NCBI GenBank assembly: GCA_028282805.1
Contig: JANQHD010000004.1
Location: 1 to 64,000 of the forward strand
DNA: 64,000 nucleotides
Reading direction: 5' to 3'
Source of the DNA: Phycisphaeraceae bacterium
GTDB taxonomy: Bacteria; Planctomycetota; Phycisphaerae; Phycisphaerales; Zrk34
Position numbers and translations under genes: made by a program
In this document: piece by piece, positions 14,265 through 22,618 of the stretch
Position numbering within the stretch: the first letter of the stretch is position 1
Layout: every line of letters starts with the position of its first letter
The notes under the pieces: model-generated
What the model was told of the DNA's origin: nothing
The model's database searches: none
Seen by the model: the letters and a program-made list of their open reading frames with translations, nothing else

Positions 14265-15966
14265 ACTCGCCCCACTGCGTGACGATGCGGCGGGCGATGC
14301 GTTTGGAGAAGTAATAGGTGCGCTTGAGCTGTTCGATGGCCTCGGTTTCCAGCCGATACGTCGACACGCGGTGCGGCGCGTCGGCGGCGAGGCGCTGGGT
14401 CAGGTGGGCGGACAGGGCGTCGACCGCGGCGTTGATCTCGGACTTGAAATCCACCACGCGCTGGGCGAGCTCGGCGTCTTTGCGGGCCAGCGCGTCGAGC
14501 GTCAGCTGCAACGCCTCGCGCACCCGGTCGGCCAAGGGGCGCGTTTTTTCGAGCGTCTGCGCGCTGATGGTCAGGCCCTTGCGCAGGCGCTGGCGGCCGA
14601 GCGCGACGATGTTGGTTTCGACCAGGTCGCCGATCGCTTCGAGGTCGTTGGCGATCGCGATCAGCGCGAGCAGTTCGCCGGTCTCTTCGTCGGTGAGTTG
14701 GTCCTGCTCGATCTTGCCGAGGTAGCGGACGATCTGTTTGTGCAGGGCGTCGATGTCGTCTTCGGTGCCGGCCAGCTCGTCGAGTTGTGGCTCGCTGCCG
14801 GCGAGGAAGACCTGGCGGGTGCGTGAGAACAGGCGCATGGTCAGCGCGCCGAGCCGGTTGAGCTCGAGGCCGACGCGGTCGAAGGCCAGGGCGGGCGTTT
14901 CGAGGTAGACCGCTTCGAGGTACTTCGCTTCGATCACCGCGGGCTGGGGCTCGGGGCGGTCGGGCGCGAGCTTGCGGGCGAGGTAGGCGATGGGCCCGGT
15001 GAAGGCGATGAGCAACAGCGTGTTGGCGATGTTGAACACGGTGTGCGCGTTGGCGATCTGGCGCGGGGTCTCGGCGGCGAGGCGGGCGGTGGCGTCGAGC
15101 GAGGCGTCGGCCGTGGGCGAGACGTGCCGCACGAACTCGGCGAGGTAACCGATCAGCGGCAGCCAGATGAGCACGCCGGCGACGTTGAACAGCACGTGCA
15201 CGATGGCGGCCTGTTTCGCGGGGCGGGGCTTGCCGAGGGTGGCGAGCATGGCGGTGGCGCACGTGCCGACGTTGGCGCCGAAGGCGAGGGCGATGCCGGC
15301 CTCGAGGGTGATGAACCCGCGCGAGGCGAGCACGATGATGATGCCGGTGGTGGCCGAGCTGCTCTGCACGAGGGCGGTGAACGCCGCGGCGACGGCGATG
15401 CCGAGCAGCGGGTTGGACATCTTCGCCATCAGGTCGATGAACGGGGGGAACGCGCGGAGCGGTTCGGTCGCTTCGCTCATCACGGTCATGCCGAAGAAGA
15501 CCAGGCCCAGGCCCATGACGGCCTGGCCGACCTGCTTGACGCGGACGTTGCGGGCGACAAACGAGGCGGCGAACCCGCCGGCGACCAGCAGCAGCGCGGC
15601 CTTGGTGACCTTGAAGGCGATGACCTGTGCGGTGACGGTGGTGCCGATGTTGGCGCCCATGATCACGCCCACCGACTGGCTGAGCGTCATCAGCCCCGCG
15701 CTGATGAAGCCGACCACGAGCACGGTGGTGACCGATGACGACTGGATGACCGCGGTGACGAACGCGCCGGTGAACGCCGCGACGAACCGGTTGCGTGTGA
15801 GCTTGCCGAGCAGGTTGCGCAGGCCCGGGCCGGCCACGGCCTTCAGCGCCTCGGTCATGATCTCCATGCCGAACAGGAACAGCGCCAGGCCGCCGGCCAT
15901 CTCGACCGCGAGTTTGACCCAATCGATCTCGGCGTTGGCCGCTGCGAGAAGTAACATCGGCGGCAT
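14263..15966 (-). CDS. Na+/phosphate cotransporter (NptA/PNaS type) with C-terminal PhoU-like domain
   Basis: A 567-residue protein. The N-terminal two thirds are membrane helices with the two inverted family signatures: TAVIQSSSVTTVLVVGF with MGANIGTTVTAQ, and TALVQSSSATTGIIIVLASRG with FGANVGTCATA. These QSSS repeats define Na/Pi cotransporters. Residues about 370-567 are helical and PhoU-like (LIAIANDLEAIGDLVETNIVALGRQ). It likely imports phosphate with sodium at the inner membrane. Start 15966 (MPPMLLLAAANAE) or 15957; the frame stays open for another 770 bp but that covers the divergent uxaC gene. It is transcribed alone, divergently from uxaC. Confidence 0.92.
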   Translation of the reverse strand: MPPMLLLAAANAEIDWVKLAVEMAGGLALFLFGMEIMTEALKAVAGPGLRNLLGKLTRNRFVAAFTGAFVTAVIQSSSVTTVLVVGFISAGLMTLSQSVGVIMGANIGTTVTAQVIAFKVTKAALLLVAGGFAASFVARNVRVKQVGQAVMGLGLVFFGMTVMSEATEPLRAFPPFIDLMAKMSNPLLGIAVAAAFTALVQSSSATTGIIIVLASRGFITLEAGIALAFGANVGTCATAMLATLGKPRPAKQAAIVHVLFNVAGVLIWLPLIGYLAEFVRHVSPTADASLDATARLAAETPRQIANAHTVFNIANTLLLIAFTGPIAYLARKLAPDRPEPQPAVIEAKYLEAVYLETPALAFDRVGLELNRLGALTMRLFSRTRQVFLAGSEPQLDELAGTEDDIDALHKQIVRYLGKIEQDQLTDEETGELLALIAIANDLEAIGDLVETNIVALGRQRLRKGLTISAQTLEKTRPLADRVREALQLTLDALARKDAELAQRVVDFKSEINAAVDALSAHLTQRLAADAPHRVSTYRLETEAIEQLKRTYYFSKRIARRIVTQWGE

Positions 15967-16023
15967 TGTATCGCAAACCCGCGCGCAACCGGTATACTCA
16001 AACGCCCGTAGCGGAAGCGAAAC

Positions 16024-17442
16024 ATGAACTTCATTCACGACGACTTTCTGCTGAGCAACGAGGCGGCGCGCCGGCTGTACCACGAGCACGCGGCGGCCGT
16101 GCCGATCTACGACTACCACTGCCACCTGCCGCCGCGCGACCTGGCGGCCAACCGCTCGTTCAACGATTTGTACGAGCTGTGGCTCGAGGGCGACCACTAC
16201 AAGTGGCGCGCGATGCGCGCCAACGGCGTCGACGAGCGCTTCATCACCGGCGACGCCGAGCCGTTCGAGAAGTTCATGGCGTGGGCGAAGACCGTGCCGC
16301 ACACGCTGCGCAACCCGCTGTACCACTGGACGCACCTGGAGCTGCTGCGTTACTTCGGCATTGATGCGCCGCTCAACGAAGACACCGCCGAGGGCATCTG
16401 GCACGACGCCAACCGCCAGATCGCCGACCACGTCGACGTGCGGTGGGTGCTCGAGAAGTTCAACGTGGCGTTGATCGGCACCACCGACGACCCGGCCGAC
16501 GACCTGGCCGAGCACCGGGCGCTGGCGGAGGATCAACTTTATGAGGCCGCGGTGTACCCGGCGTTTCGGCCCGACCGCGTGTACGCCGCCGATGACACCG
16601 GGCGGTGGAACGGCTACATCGAACAGCTCGGCGAAGCGACGGGCGTGAACATCGACAGCCTCGAGGCGCTGCTCGATGCGCTGGGCAAGCGGCACGCGCA
16701 TTTTCACGAGACGGGCTCGCGCCTCTCGGACCACGGGTTGAGCTACCTGCCGGACGTCGAGTGCGACGACAAGCGGGCAAGCGCGATCGTCAAAAACGCG
16801 CTAAGCGGCAAGCCGCTGGACGCGCTCGAACAGCAACAGCTGACGGCGTACCTCATGCTCGAGCTCGGCGAGCTCGACGCCGACGCGGGGTGGGTCAAGC
16901 AGCTGCACCTCGGCGCGATGCGCAACACCAACCGGTGGGCGACGGCGAACCTCGGGCCCGACACGGGGTACGACTCGATCGGCGACTGGCCGCAGGCCGA
17001 GGGGTTGAAGCGTTACCTCGGCACGCTCGCGGGGCGCCAGAAGCTGCCGAAGACGGTTCTGTACAACCTCAACCCGGCGGACAACTACGTGTTCGCCACC
17101 ATGATCGGCAATTACCAGGACGGTCAAACACCCGGCAAGGTGCAGCTCGGCTCGGGCTGGTGGTTCTGCGACCAGCTCGAAGCGATGCGGTGGCAGATCG
17201 ACGCGCTGTCGAACCTCGGGTTGCTCAGCCGGTTCGTGGGCATGCTGACCGACTCGCGCTCGTTTATGAGTTACCCCCGCCACGAGTACTTCCGCCGGCT
17301 GCTGTGCGACGTGCTCGGCCGCGACGTCGAGGCGGGGTTGCTGCCGAACGACATGGGCATGTTGGGGGCGCTGGTTGAAAACATTTCGTTCAACAACGCG
17401 CGCGGTTATTTTGCCATGTCACTACGGGGTAAGTTTGCATAA
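16024..17442 (+). CDS. uxaC: Uronate (glucuronate/galacturonate) isomerase
   Basis: A 472-residue amidohydrolase-superfamily enzyme that interconverts D-glucuronate/fructuronate and D-galacturonate/tagaturonate, the first step of uronate catabolism. The N-terminal metal motif HCH is in PIYDYHCHLPPRDL (H32, H34). Later diagnostic segments are QLHLGAMRNTNRW and FVGMLTDSRSFMSYPRHEYFRRLLCD. Length is as expected for UxaC (about 470). A TATACT -10-like element lies 25 bp before the ATG. No other uronate genes follow, so this is an isolated catabolic gene; the next downstream feature is the REPIN-RAYT unit, starting 2 bp after the stop. Confidence 0.96.
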   Translation: MNFIHDDFLLSNEAARRLYHEHAAAVPIYDYHCHLPPRDLAANRSFNDLYELWLEGDHYKWRAMRANGVDERFITGDAEPFEKFMAWAKTVPHTLRNPLYHWTHLELLRYFGIDAPLNEDTAEGIWHDANRQIADHVDVRWVLEKFNVALIGTTDDPADDLAEHRALAEDQLYEAAVYPAFRPDRVYAADDTGRWNGYIEQLGEATGVNIDSLEALLDALGKRHAHFHETGSRLSDHGLSYLPDVECDDKRASAIVKNALSGKPLDALEQQQLTAYLMLELGELDADAGWVKQLHLGAMRNTNRWATANLGPDTGYDSIGDWPQAEGLKRYLGTLAGRQKLPKTVLYNLNPADNYVFATMIGNYQDGQTPGKVQLGSGWWFCDQLEAMRWQIDALSNLGLLSRFVGMLTDSRSFMSYPRHEYFRRLLCDVLGRDVEAGLLPNDMGMLGALVENISFNNARGYFAMSLRGKFA

Positions 17443-17443
17443 T

Positions 17444-17495
17444 ATTTAGCGACGCGACTGTGTCGCGTTTACGCGGCAGAGCCGCGTCGCTAAAT
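17444..17495. repeat. REPIN, left copy flanking the RAYT gene
   Basis: A 52-bp element bounded by a 13-bp inverted repeat (ATTTAGCGACGCG/CGCGTCGCTAAAT) with two inner hairpins, CGCGAC-TGT-GTCGCG and CGCGGC-AGA-GCCGCG, separated by TTTA. It starts 2 bp after the uxaC stop. It differs from the right copy (18125-18176) at one base (A for G in the second hairpin loop). Confidence 0.93.
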
Positions 17496-17527
17496 GGGCG
17501 CGCCGCGGATGGGCGTGGCGCCAACAC

Positions 17528-18130
17528 ATGGGGGACGTTCCGGTGATCCGTGGGTTTCACTTCATATTCACGGCGTACGGGTTCTGGCTGCCGAACGACC
17601 CGCGCGGGTCGTGGTCGACCACCATCCGCAAGTGGGAGCTGCTGCGTTACGGCGAAGCGACCAAGACCGACGCACGCCACTCGCTCGCCGAACAAGTGCA
17701 CGACTACCACAAGCGGATCGCCGCCAAGCGGTTGTTGAAATACCCGCCCGTGCACTTCACGGGTGCACAGGCGCGGGCGATCGCGCTGGGTTTCAAGCGG
17801 GCCGCGGAAGAAGGTGAATACGTCGTGCACGCGCTGGCGGTGCTGCCCGAGCACACGCACCTGGTCATGGCGCGCCACGAACGGCACGTCGACCAGATCG
17901 CGTCGCACCTCAAGGCCAAGGCGACCCGCCAGCTGAGCGCGGCGGGGTTACACCCCCTGGCGCCGCACAAACCCGACGACCCGCCCTCGCCGTGGGCCCG
18001 TGGCAAGTGGTGCGTGTTTATTAACGATGAAAGCCAGGTGCGGGCGGCGATCGAATACACCGAGAAAAACCCCGAAAAAGAGGGCAAACCCCGCCAATAC
18101 TGGACGTTCATCACACCGCGCGACATTTAG
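17528..18130 (+). CDS. REP-associated tyrosine transposase (RAYT, IS200/Y1-like)
   Basis: A 200-residue member of the Y1 HUH nuclease superfamily. The N-terminal strand GFHFIFTAYGFWLPNDPRGSW and the HUH-type segment HALAVLPEHTHLVMARH (HTH, both histidines present) are typical of RAYTs. Candidate catalytic tyrosines are in the C-terminal helix (IEYTEKNPEKEGKPRQYW). RAYTs cut and join single-stranded REP hairpins and are linked to REP spread. It is exactly framed by two near-identical REPINs, and its stop codon TAG is supplied by the right one. No terminal repeats like those of a true insertion sequence are seen, matching the single-copy, domesticated nature of RAYTs. Confidence 0.93.
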   Translation: MGDVPVIRGFHFIFTAYGFWLPNDPRGSWSTTIRKWELLRYGEATKTDARHSLAEQVHDYHKRIAAKRLLKYPPVHFTGAQARAIALGFKRAAEEGEYVVHALAVLPEHTHLVMARHERHVDQIASHLKAKATRQLSAAGLHPLAPHKPDDPPSPWARGKWCVFINDESQVRAAIEYTEKNPEKEGKPRQYWTFITPRDI

Positions 18131-18176
18131 CGACGCGACTGTGTCGCGTTTACGCGGCGGAGCCGCGTCGCTAAAT
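18125..18176. repeat. REPIN, right copy flanking the RAYT gene
   Basis: Same 52-bp structure and direction as the left copy (51 of 52 identical). The bases ATTTAG at its left end contain the RAYT stop codon. It ends 8 bp before the LOG gene ATG, so it occupies the whole leader of that gene. Confidence 0.93.
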
Positions 18177-18184
18177 ATACGCCT

Positions 18185-18751
18185 ATGGAAAGTGTTTGTG
18201 TTTACTGTTCGTCGAGCTCGCACGTCGACGGCCGCTACTTCGCCGCGGCCGAGCGCGTGGGTGCGTTGATCGCTCAGCGCATCGGCACGCTGGTGTTCGG
18301 CGGCAACGACGTGGGCATGATGAAGACCGTCGCCGACGCGACCAAGCGAGCCGGCGGGCGGGTGGTCGGCGTCACGCCCAAGCTGATGGACGAAAAAGGC
18401 ATCAGCTACGCCGCGGCCGACGAGCTGGTCGTCACCGACACCATGCGGCAGCGCAAGCAGTTGATGGAAGACCGCGCCGACGGGTTTGTCGCCCTGCCCG
18501 GCGGGTTCGGCACGCTCGAAGAGTTCTTCGAGATACTCACCCACAAGCAATTGGGCTACCACCACAAGCCGATCGTGCTGCTGAACACCGACGGGTTCTA
18601 CGCGCCGCTGATCGAGATGTTCGAACGCATCTACGACCAGCGCTTCGCCAAGCCGGTGTACCGCACGCACTACCACGTGGCTGACACACCCGAGGCGGCG
18701 GTCGATTACCTGCTGGCTTACAAGCCGGGCGAGGCGGTCGACAAGTGGTGA
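18185..18751 (+). CDS. LOG-family (TIGR00730) nucleotide 5'-monophosphate phosphoribohydrolase
   Basis: A 188-residue Rossmann-like enzyme of the Lonely-Guy family, which splits cytokinin riboside or other purine nucleoside 5'-monophosphates to base and ribose 5-phosphate. The family motif PGGxGTxxE is present as LPGGFGTLEEFFE, preceded by MRQRKQLMEDRADGFVAL. The upstream nucleotide loop reads VFGGNDVGMMK, slightly different from the common GGGxxGLMG. Length is normal. The REPIN at 18125-18176 lies directly before the ATG, leaving little room for a ribosome site. Convergent with the lipoprotein gene that follows after 4 bp. Confidence 0.93.
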   Translation: MESVCVYCSSSSHVDGRYFAAAERVGALIAQRIGTLVFGGNDVGMMKTVADATKRAGGRVVGVTPKLMDEKGISYAAADELVVTDTMRQRKQLMEDRADGFVALPGGFGTLEEFFEILTHKQLGYHHKPIVLLNTDGFYAPLIEMFERIYDQRFAKPVYRTHYHVADTPEAAVDYLLAYKPGEAVDKW

Positions 18752-18755
18752 CCGG

Positions 18756-19493
18756 TCAGTTCGCGCCGGCGATCACGACCTTGCGCAGGGCGGGCTTGGC
18801 GCTGGGCGTGGGGAACTCGCTCATCAATTCGTCGACCAGGTGCGGCGCGATCGCGTTGAAGTTCGGTTCGTCACCGATGGTGATGGCGCTGCCCGACCAG
18901 ACAAGTTGGCTGTTTGCGCCGTCGACGGCGTAGATGTACAGCGCCACCGCGTGGGCGTGGGCCTGCGCCGGGTGCCCGGAGATGCGTTCGCCGGCCGAGG
19001 GGTCGGCCACGCGCACGTCGCGCCCGTCGATGGCGCCGATGCGCGACGTGCCGGCGCCCTGCGCGGTGGGGTTGGGGTCGAGCCGCTGCGGCACGTAGAA
19101 CGCGTACGGCCCGGTGACGCAGTCGACGCTGATCACGAACTGCGGGTCGTGGGCGTCGGCGTGCCAGCCCTGGTGCTCGGCGATGCGCCGCGCCACGGCG
19201 CCGACTTCTTTGACCGCGGCGGGGTGCGTTTGGCCGGTCATCATCGGCCGCTGGTTCTCGGCGGCGGCGAAGCCGTTGTGGTCGATGAACCAGCGCAGCT
19301 GCTGGGCGACGGCGCTGAGCAGGGCGCCGCGCCGCTGGTCGCGGGCCGGCTCGTGCGCGACGGCGAAGCGGTGCAACGGTTGGTAATCGAAGCCCGCCTG
19401 GCGGTGCGTGTCGACCGCCACGGTGATCGACTTCTGGCAACCGGCCAGCGCAAAGAGCGCGACCACTGATAACGCTGTGAACACACGAAACAT
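18756..19493 (-). CDS. Putative lipoprotein, DUF4136-like
   Basis: A 245-residue exported lipoprotein. The start at 19493 (MFRVFTALSVVALFALAGC) has a Shine-Dalgarno AGGGGAAA 6 bp upstream and gives a textbook signal peptide with lipobox LAGC (Cys19). The mature part opens with KSITVAVDTHRQAGFDYQPLHRFAV, which resembles the start of DUF4136 lipoproteins, but the rest is less clear and the assignment is tentative. The frame is open further upstream, but the longer product would bury the signal peptide. Downstream of the polyprenyl synthase gene, 72 bp away on the same strand. Confidence 0.75.
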   Translation of the reverse strand: MFRVFTALSVVALFALAGCQKSITVAVDTHRQAGFDYQPLHRFAVAHEPARDQRRGALLSAVAQQLRWFIDHNGFAAAENQRPMMTGQTHPAAVKEVGAVARRIAEHQGWHADAHDPQFVISVDCVTGPYAFYVPQRLDPNPTAQGAGTSRIGAIDGRDVRVADPSAGERISGHPAQAHAHAVALYIYAVDGANSQLVWSGSAITIGDEPNFNAIAPHLVDELMSEFPTPSAKPALRKVVIAGAN

Positions 19494-19565
19494 GTTGCTT
19501 TCCCCTGATGGCATGGCCCTGTCATCGGTCAACGGGCGGCGGGGCGTGAGCGACGCGACCACTAC

Positions 19566-20558
19566 TTACGCCTGGCGGGTCAGCACGGCGTCGGCCATCG
19601 CTTCCAGCACGTCGCGGGCCGGCGACGGCGGCAGCTTCGCCAGTTGGCCCTTGGCTTGCTGCACGAAGCGCTCGGCCCGGTTGCGCGCCTCGTTGACCGC
19701 GTCGGAGTTGATCAGCATCCGCCCCACGCGCTCGGCGCGGTCTTCGTCTTCGCCACGCAGCAGCGACAGCAGCTTCTGCCGGTCGGCCGGCGCGGCGGTC
19801 TCCAGCTGCCGGATCAGCGGCAGCGTCAGCTTGCCTTTTTCCAAGTCCTTGCCCAGCGACTTGCCGACGATCTGCTCGTTGCCGAGCAGGTCGAGCACGT
19901 CGTCGACGATCTGGAACGCCGAGCCGAGCTGCCGGCCGAACAGGTCGAGCCCGTCGCACACGTCGCGCCCGGCGCCCGACGCCAGCGCCCCCAGCCGGCA
20001 CGCCACGCCGCACAGCGCGCCGGTCTTGCGGTCGATGATGTCGAAGTAGGTCTGCTCGTCGATCGACCAGTTGTAGCGGTTGGCCAATTGGAGCAGCTCG
20101 CCCTCGCAGACGGTGTTGGTCGCCGCGGCGATGCGGCGCGCGGCGGCCTGGTTGTCGAGCGCGCTGCACAGGTGGTAGGCGTGGGAGACGAGGTAGTCGC
20201 CGAGCATGACCGCCGCCTCGTTGCCGCGTAGGGCGTTGAGGGTGGCGCCCTGCCGGCGGGTGTCGGCGTCGTCGAGGATGTCGTCGTGCACGAGGGTGGC
20301 CATGTGCACCATTTCGACCACGGCCGACAGTGTGCGGTGGGCGTCGCCGATCGGTTGGTCGGGGGCCGCGGCCGTGCCGCACAGCAGCACCAGCGTCGGG
20401 CGGAGCATCTTGCCGCGGTAACGCTCGATGTGGCGGACCAGGTCGTTGACGCAGGCCAAATCGCTGGTCAGCTCGGCGGCGAAGCGCGCTTCGACCTCGG
20501 CCAGCTCGGCGGCGAGCATGTCGTTGACCGCGCGGTGTTTTTCGTCAAGCAGCAGCAT
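19566..20558 (-). CDS. trans-Polyprenyl diphosphate synthase
   Basis: A 330-residue isoprenoid chain-elongation enzyme, probably making the C35-C45 side chain of the respiratory quinone. The first aspartate-rich motif is in TLVHDDILDDADTRRQG (DDxxD) and the second in AFQIVDDVLDLLG. The substrate-binding GKMLRPTLVLL near residue 50 and KTGALCG are also present. Small residues before the first motif suggest a long product, but length cannot be fixed from sequence. The quinone link fits the nuo operon in the same window. Start chosen at 20558 (MLLLDEKHRAV). Confidence 0.93.
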   Translation of the reverse strand: MLLLDEKHRAVNDMLAAELAEVEARFAAELTSDLACVNDLVRHIERYRGKMLRPTLVLLCGTAAAPDQPIGDAHRTLSAVVEMVHMATLVHDDILDDADTRRQGATLNALRGNEAAVMLGDYLVSHAYHLCSALDNQAAARRIAAATNTVCEGELLQLANRYNWSIDEQTYFDIIDRKTGALCGVACRLGALASGAGRDVCDGLDLFGRQLGSAFQIVDDVLDLLGNEQIVGKSLGKDLEKGKLTLPLIRQLETAAPADRQKLLSLLRGEDEDRAERVGRMLINSDAVNEARNRAERFVQQAKGQLAKLPPSPARDVLEAMADAVLTRQA

Positions 20559-20621
20559 GGTTGCACCCGTCGGGCCTCAAACGGCCCGCTCGTGGGATGT
20601 TAGGCGAACGGCGCCCCGCTG

Positions 20622-22568
20622 TCACTCGGTATGGTCGCCTTCGGCGAGGGCGAAAACCCGCCGCCGGATCGCCTCGGTTAACGCCTCGTGGCGGTTTTCA
20701 TCGCCGACGCCGGCCTCGGCTTCGAGCTCGCCGATCGACACCGGTTGGCCGAACGTCACCGTCGCGTGCGAGAGGCGCAGCAGCGCCCCCCACGGCCCGT
20801 AACCCTGCGGGGTGCCGCTGACGTACACGGGCACGATCGGGGCGTCGGCCTTGTGGGCGATCAGCGCCAGGCCCGGCTGGAACTCGGGCGGGTCGCCCGG
20901 GTCGCGCACGATCCGGCCCTCGGGGAAGATGCCCACCGCCTCGCCGTCGCGCAGCGCCTCGATCGACGTGCGCGTCGCGGCGCGGTCGTTGCCGTCGCGG
21001 TGGACGGGGATGATGTCCAGCGCCCGCCACATGAAGCGCATCGCCCGGACCATCATGTCGCGCGCCATCAACCAGCGCACGCGCCGCGGCAGCGCCGCCT
21101 GGATCAGCAGCGGGTCGATGCCCGCGTTGTGGTTCGAGACGATCAGCACCCCGCCGTCGCGCGGCACGCGGTGCGCCCCGACGAACTTCACCCGGTGGAA
21201 CGCCTGGCAGTACAGCCGGTTGATGCGCCAGAGCAGGTTGAGGAACTTCGTGGCCAGCGGGCCGCGCAGCACGTAGCGGTGGATGCCGAACACGGCCGCG
21301 CCGACCAGCAACAGGGAAAAGCCGTGCGCCGCGTAGAGCACCTGCTTGTCGGCGTCGGGCAGGCGCCAGATGATGAAGGCCACGATGACGGTGCCGGTGT
21401 CGGCGGCGAGGTCGTGGAACGCCATCACGCGCCCGCGGAAGCCGTCGGCGGCGAGCTGCTGGAGCATGGTTTTGATCGTGATCATGATCAGCCCGCCGAA
21501 GTAGCCGCAGCAGATCGCCAGCGCGATGCCCAGCGCCATCACCGGGACGGACACCAGCAGCGACAGGAAGATCGCCGAGCCGATCATGCCGACGACGATG
21601 AGCAGTTCGCCGCCGAGCCGGCTGTTGATGAAGCCCAACGACACCGCGCCCATCAGCATGCCCAAGCCGAACGCGCCGCCGATGTAGGCGAACTCTTTAG
21701 CCATACCACCGTAGAGGTCGACGACGATCGCCGAGCCTGCCGACAACACAATCTGCGCGCCGGAGAAGAAGATGACGCCCACGCCGGTCAGCACGAGCAA
21801 CGGCCGGTGTCGCAGCACGTAGCGTGCGCCCTGGAAGACCTCGACGAACGGTGTAACCGGGCTGAGCAGCTTCTTGCCGCCGGGCGGGGCGTGGCGCATA
21901 ACCGGGGTTTTGAGGAACGGCCACATGAAGCCCGGCACCAGGTACGCCAGCGCGCTGGTCAGGATGCAGGCGCGCAGGAAGTTCTCGCTCAGCGGGCCGC
22001 CCACGAGGAACCCGAGCAGGTTGCCGATCACGCCCATGCCGACGATCACGGCGTTGGCGCGTTGCAGCACGTGGTAGCCGACGACGTTGGGGATGATGCT
22101 GTTGCGCGCCGGGCTGAACGTCGCGGCGAACAGGCCGATGCAGAACATCAACCCCCAGACCTTCCACGTGTGCGTCAGGTCAAAGCCCGCCACGGTGACC
22201 CAGTGCTCGTACAGCTCCGGCACCGCGCCGTCGACGTCGTTTTCGGGGATCAGCGTGTACGCGAAGAGGATGATCAGCCCCCGCACCTCGTCGGAGACGA
22301 ACATCAGCCACTTGCGCGGCAGCACGTCCGCCAGCCAACCGGCGAACGGCCCCCACAGCACGTACGGCAGGAAGAAGAAGAAGTTGATGCCCGCCACGAT
22401 CGACGCGTTCGGCAAACGATCCGGCACCACCTCCAACGCCACCCCGTAACAGAGCATCACCTGCACCGACAGCATCGCCAGCCGGTCGGCCAGCCCGCTG
22501 GCGAACGTGCTGGTCCACAAGAAGTGGAAGCTGTAGTTTCGGCCGAGGCTTTTGGGCGGCTGGCTCAT
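20622..22568 (-). CDS. MFS transporter fused to a 1-acyl-glycerophosphate acyltransferase (PlsC) domain
   Basis: A 648-residue fusion. Residues 10-440 form a twelve-helix major facilitator domain of the lysophospholipid-transporter (LplT) type. Residues 450-648 form a PlsC domain with the catalytic HX4D at H480-D485 (NHNAGIDPLL), the glycerophosphate-binding FPEGRIVRDPG near 545, and VPVYVSGTPQG. The likely role is flipping lysophospholipid inward and re-acylating it. E. coli uses separate LplT and Aas; here the acyl-ACP synthetase domain of Aas is absent. Start at 22568 (MSQPPKSLGRN), since longer frames run into hemB. Divergent from hemB with a 50-bp gap. Confidence 0.92.
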   Translation of the reverse strand: MSQPPKSLGRNYSFHFLWTSTFASGLADRLAMLSVQVMLCYGVALEVVPDRLPNASIVAGINFFFFLPYVLWGPFAGWLADVLPRKWLMFVSDEVRGLIILFAYTLIPENDVDGAVPELYEHWVTVAGFDLTHTWKVWGLMFCIGLFAATFSPARNSIIPNVVGYHVLQRANAVIVGMGVIGNLLGFLVGGPLSENFLRACILTSALAYLVPGFMWPFLKTPVMRHAPPGGKKLLSPVTPFVEVFQGARYVLRHRPLLVLTGVGVIFFSGAQIVLSAGSAIVVDLYGGMAKEFAYIGGAFGLGMLMGAVSLGFINSRLGGELLIVVGMIGSAIFLSLLVSVPVMALGIALAICCGYFGGLIMITIKTMLQQLAADGFRGRVMAFHDLAADTGTVIVAFIIWRLPDADKQVLYAAHGFSLLLVGAAVFGIHRYVLRGPLATKFLNLLWRINRLYCQAFHRVKFVGAHRVPRDGGVLIVSNHNAGIDPLLIQAALPRRVRWLMARDMMVRAMRFMWRALDIIPVHRDGNDRAATRTSIEALRDGEAVGIFPEGRIVRDPGDPPEFQPGLALIAHKADAPIVPVYVSGTPQGYGPWGALLRLSHATVTFGQPVSIGELEAEAGVGDENRHEALTEAIRRRVFALAEGDHTE

Positions 22569-22618
22569 GGCACACAGTGTATCGGCCATCGGCGACCGTT
22601 GGGCGTATGATGCACACC

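Noticed and set aside
14263-16734. 823-residue version of the Na/Pi transporter
   Set aside because: The extra N-terminal part lies over the divergent uxaC gene and has no family match; the signal-less helix start at 15966 fits the family.
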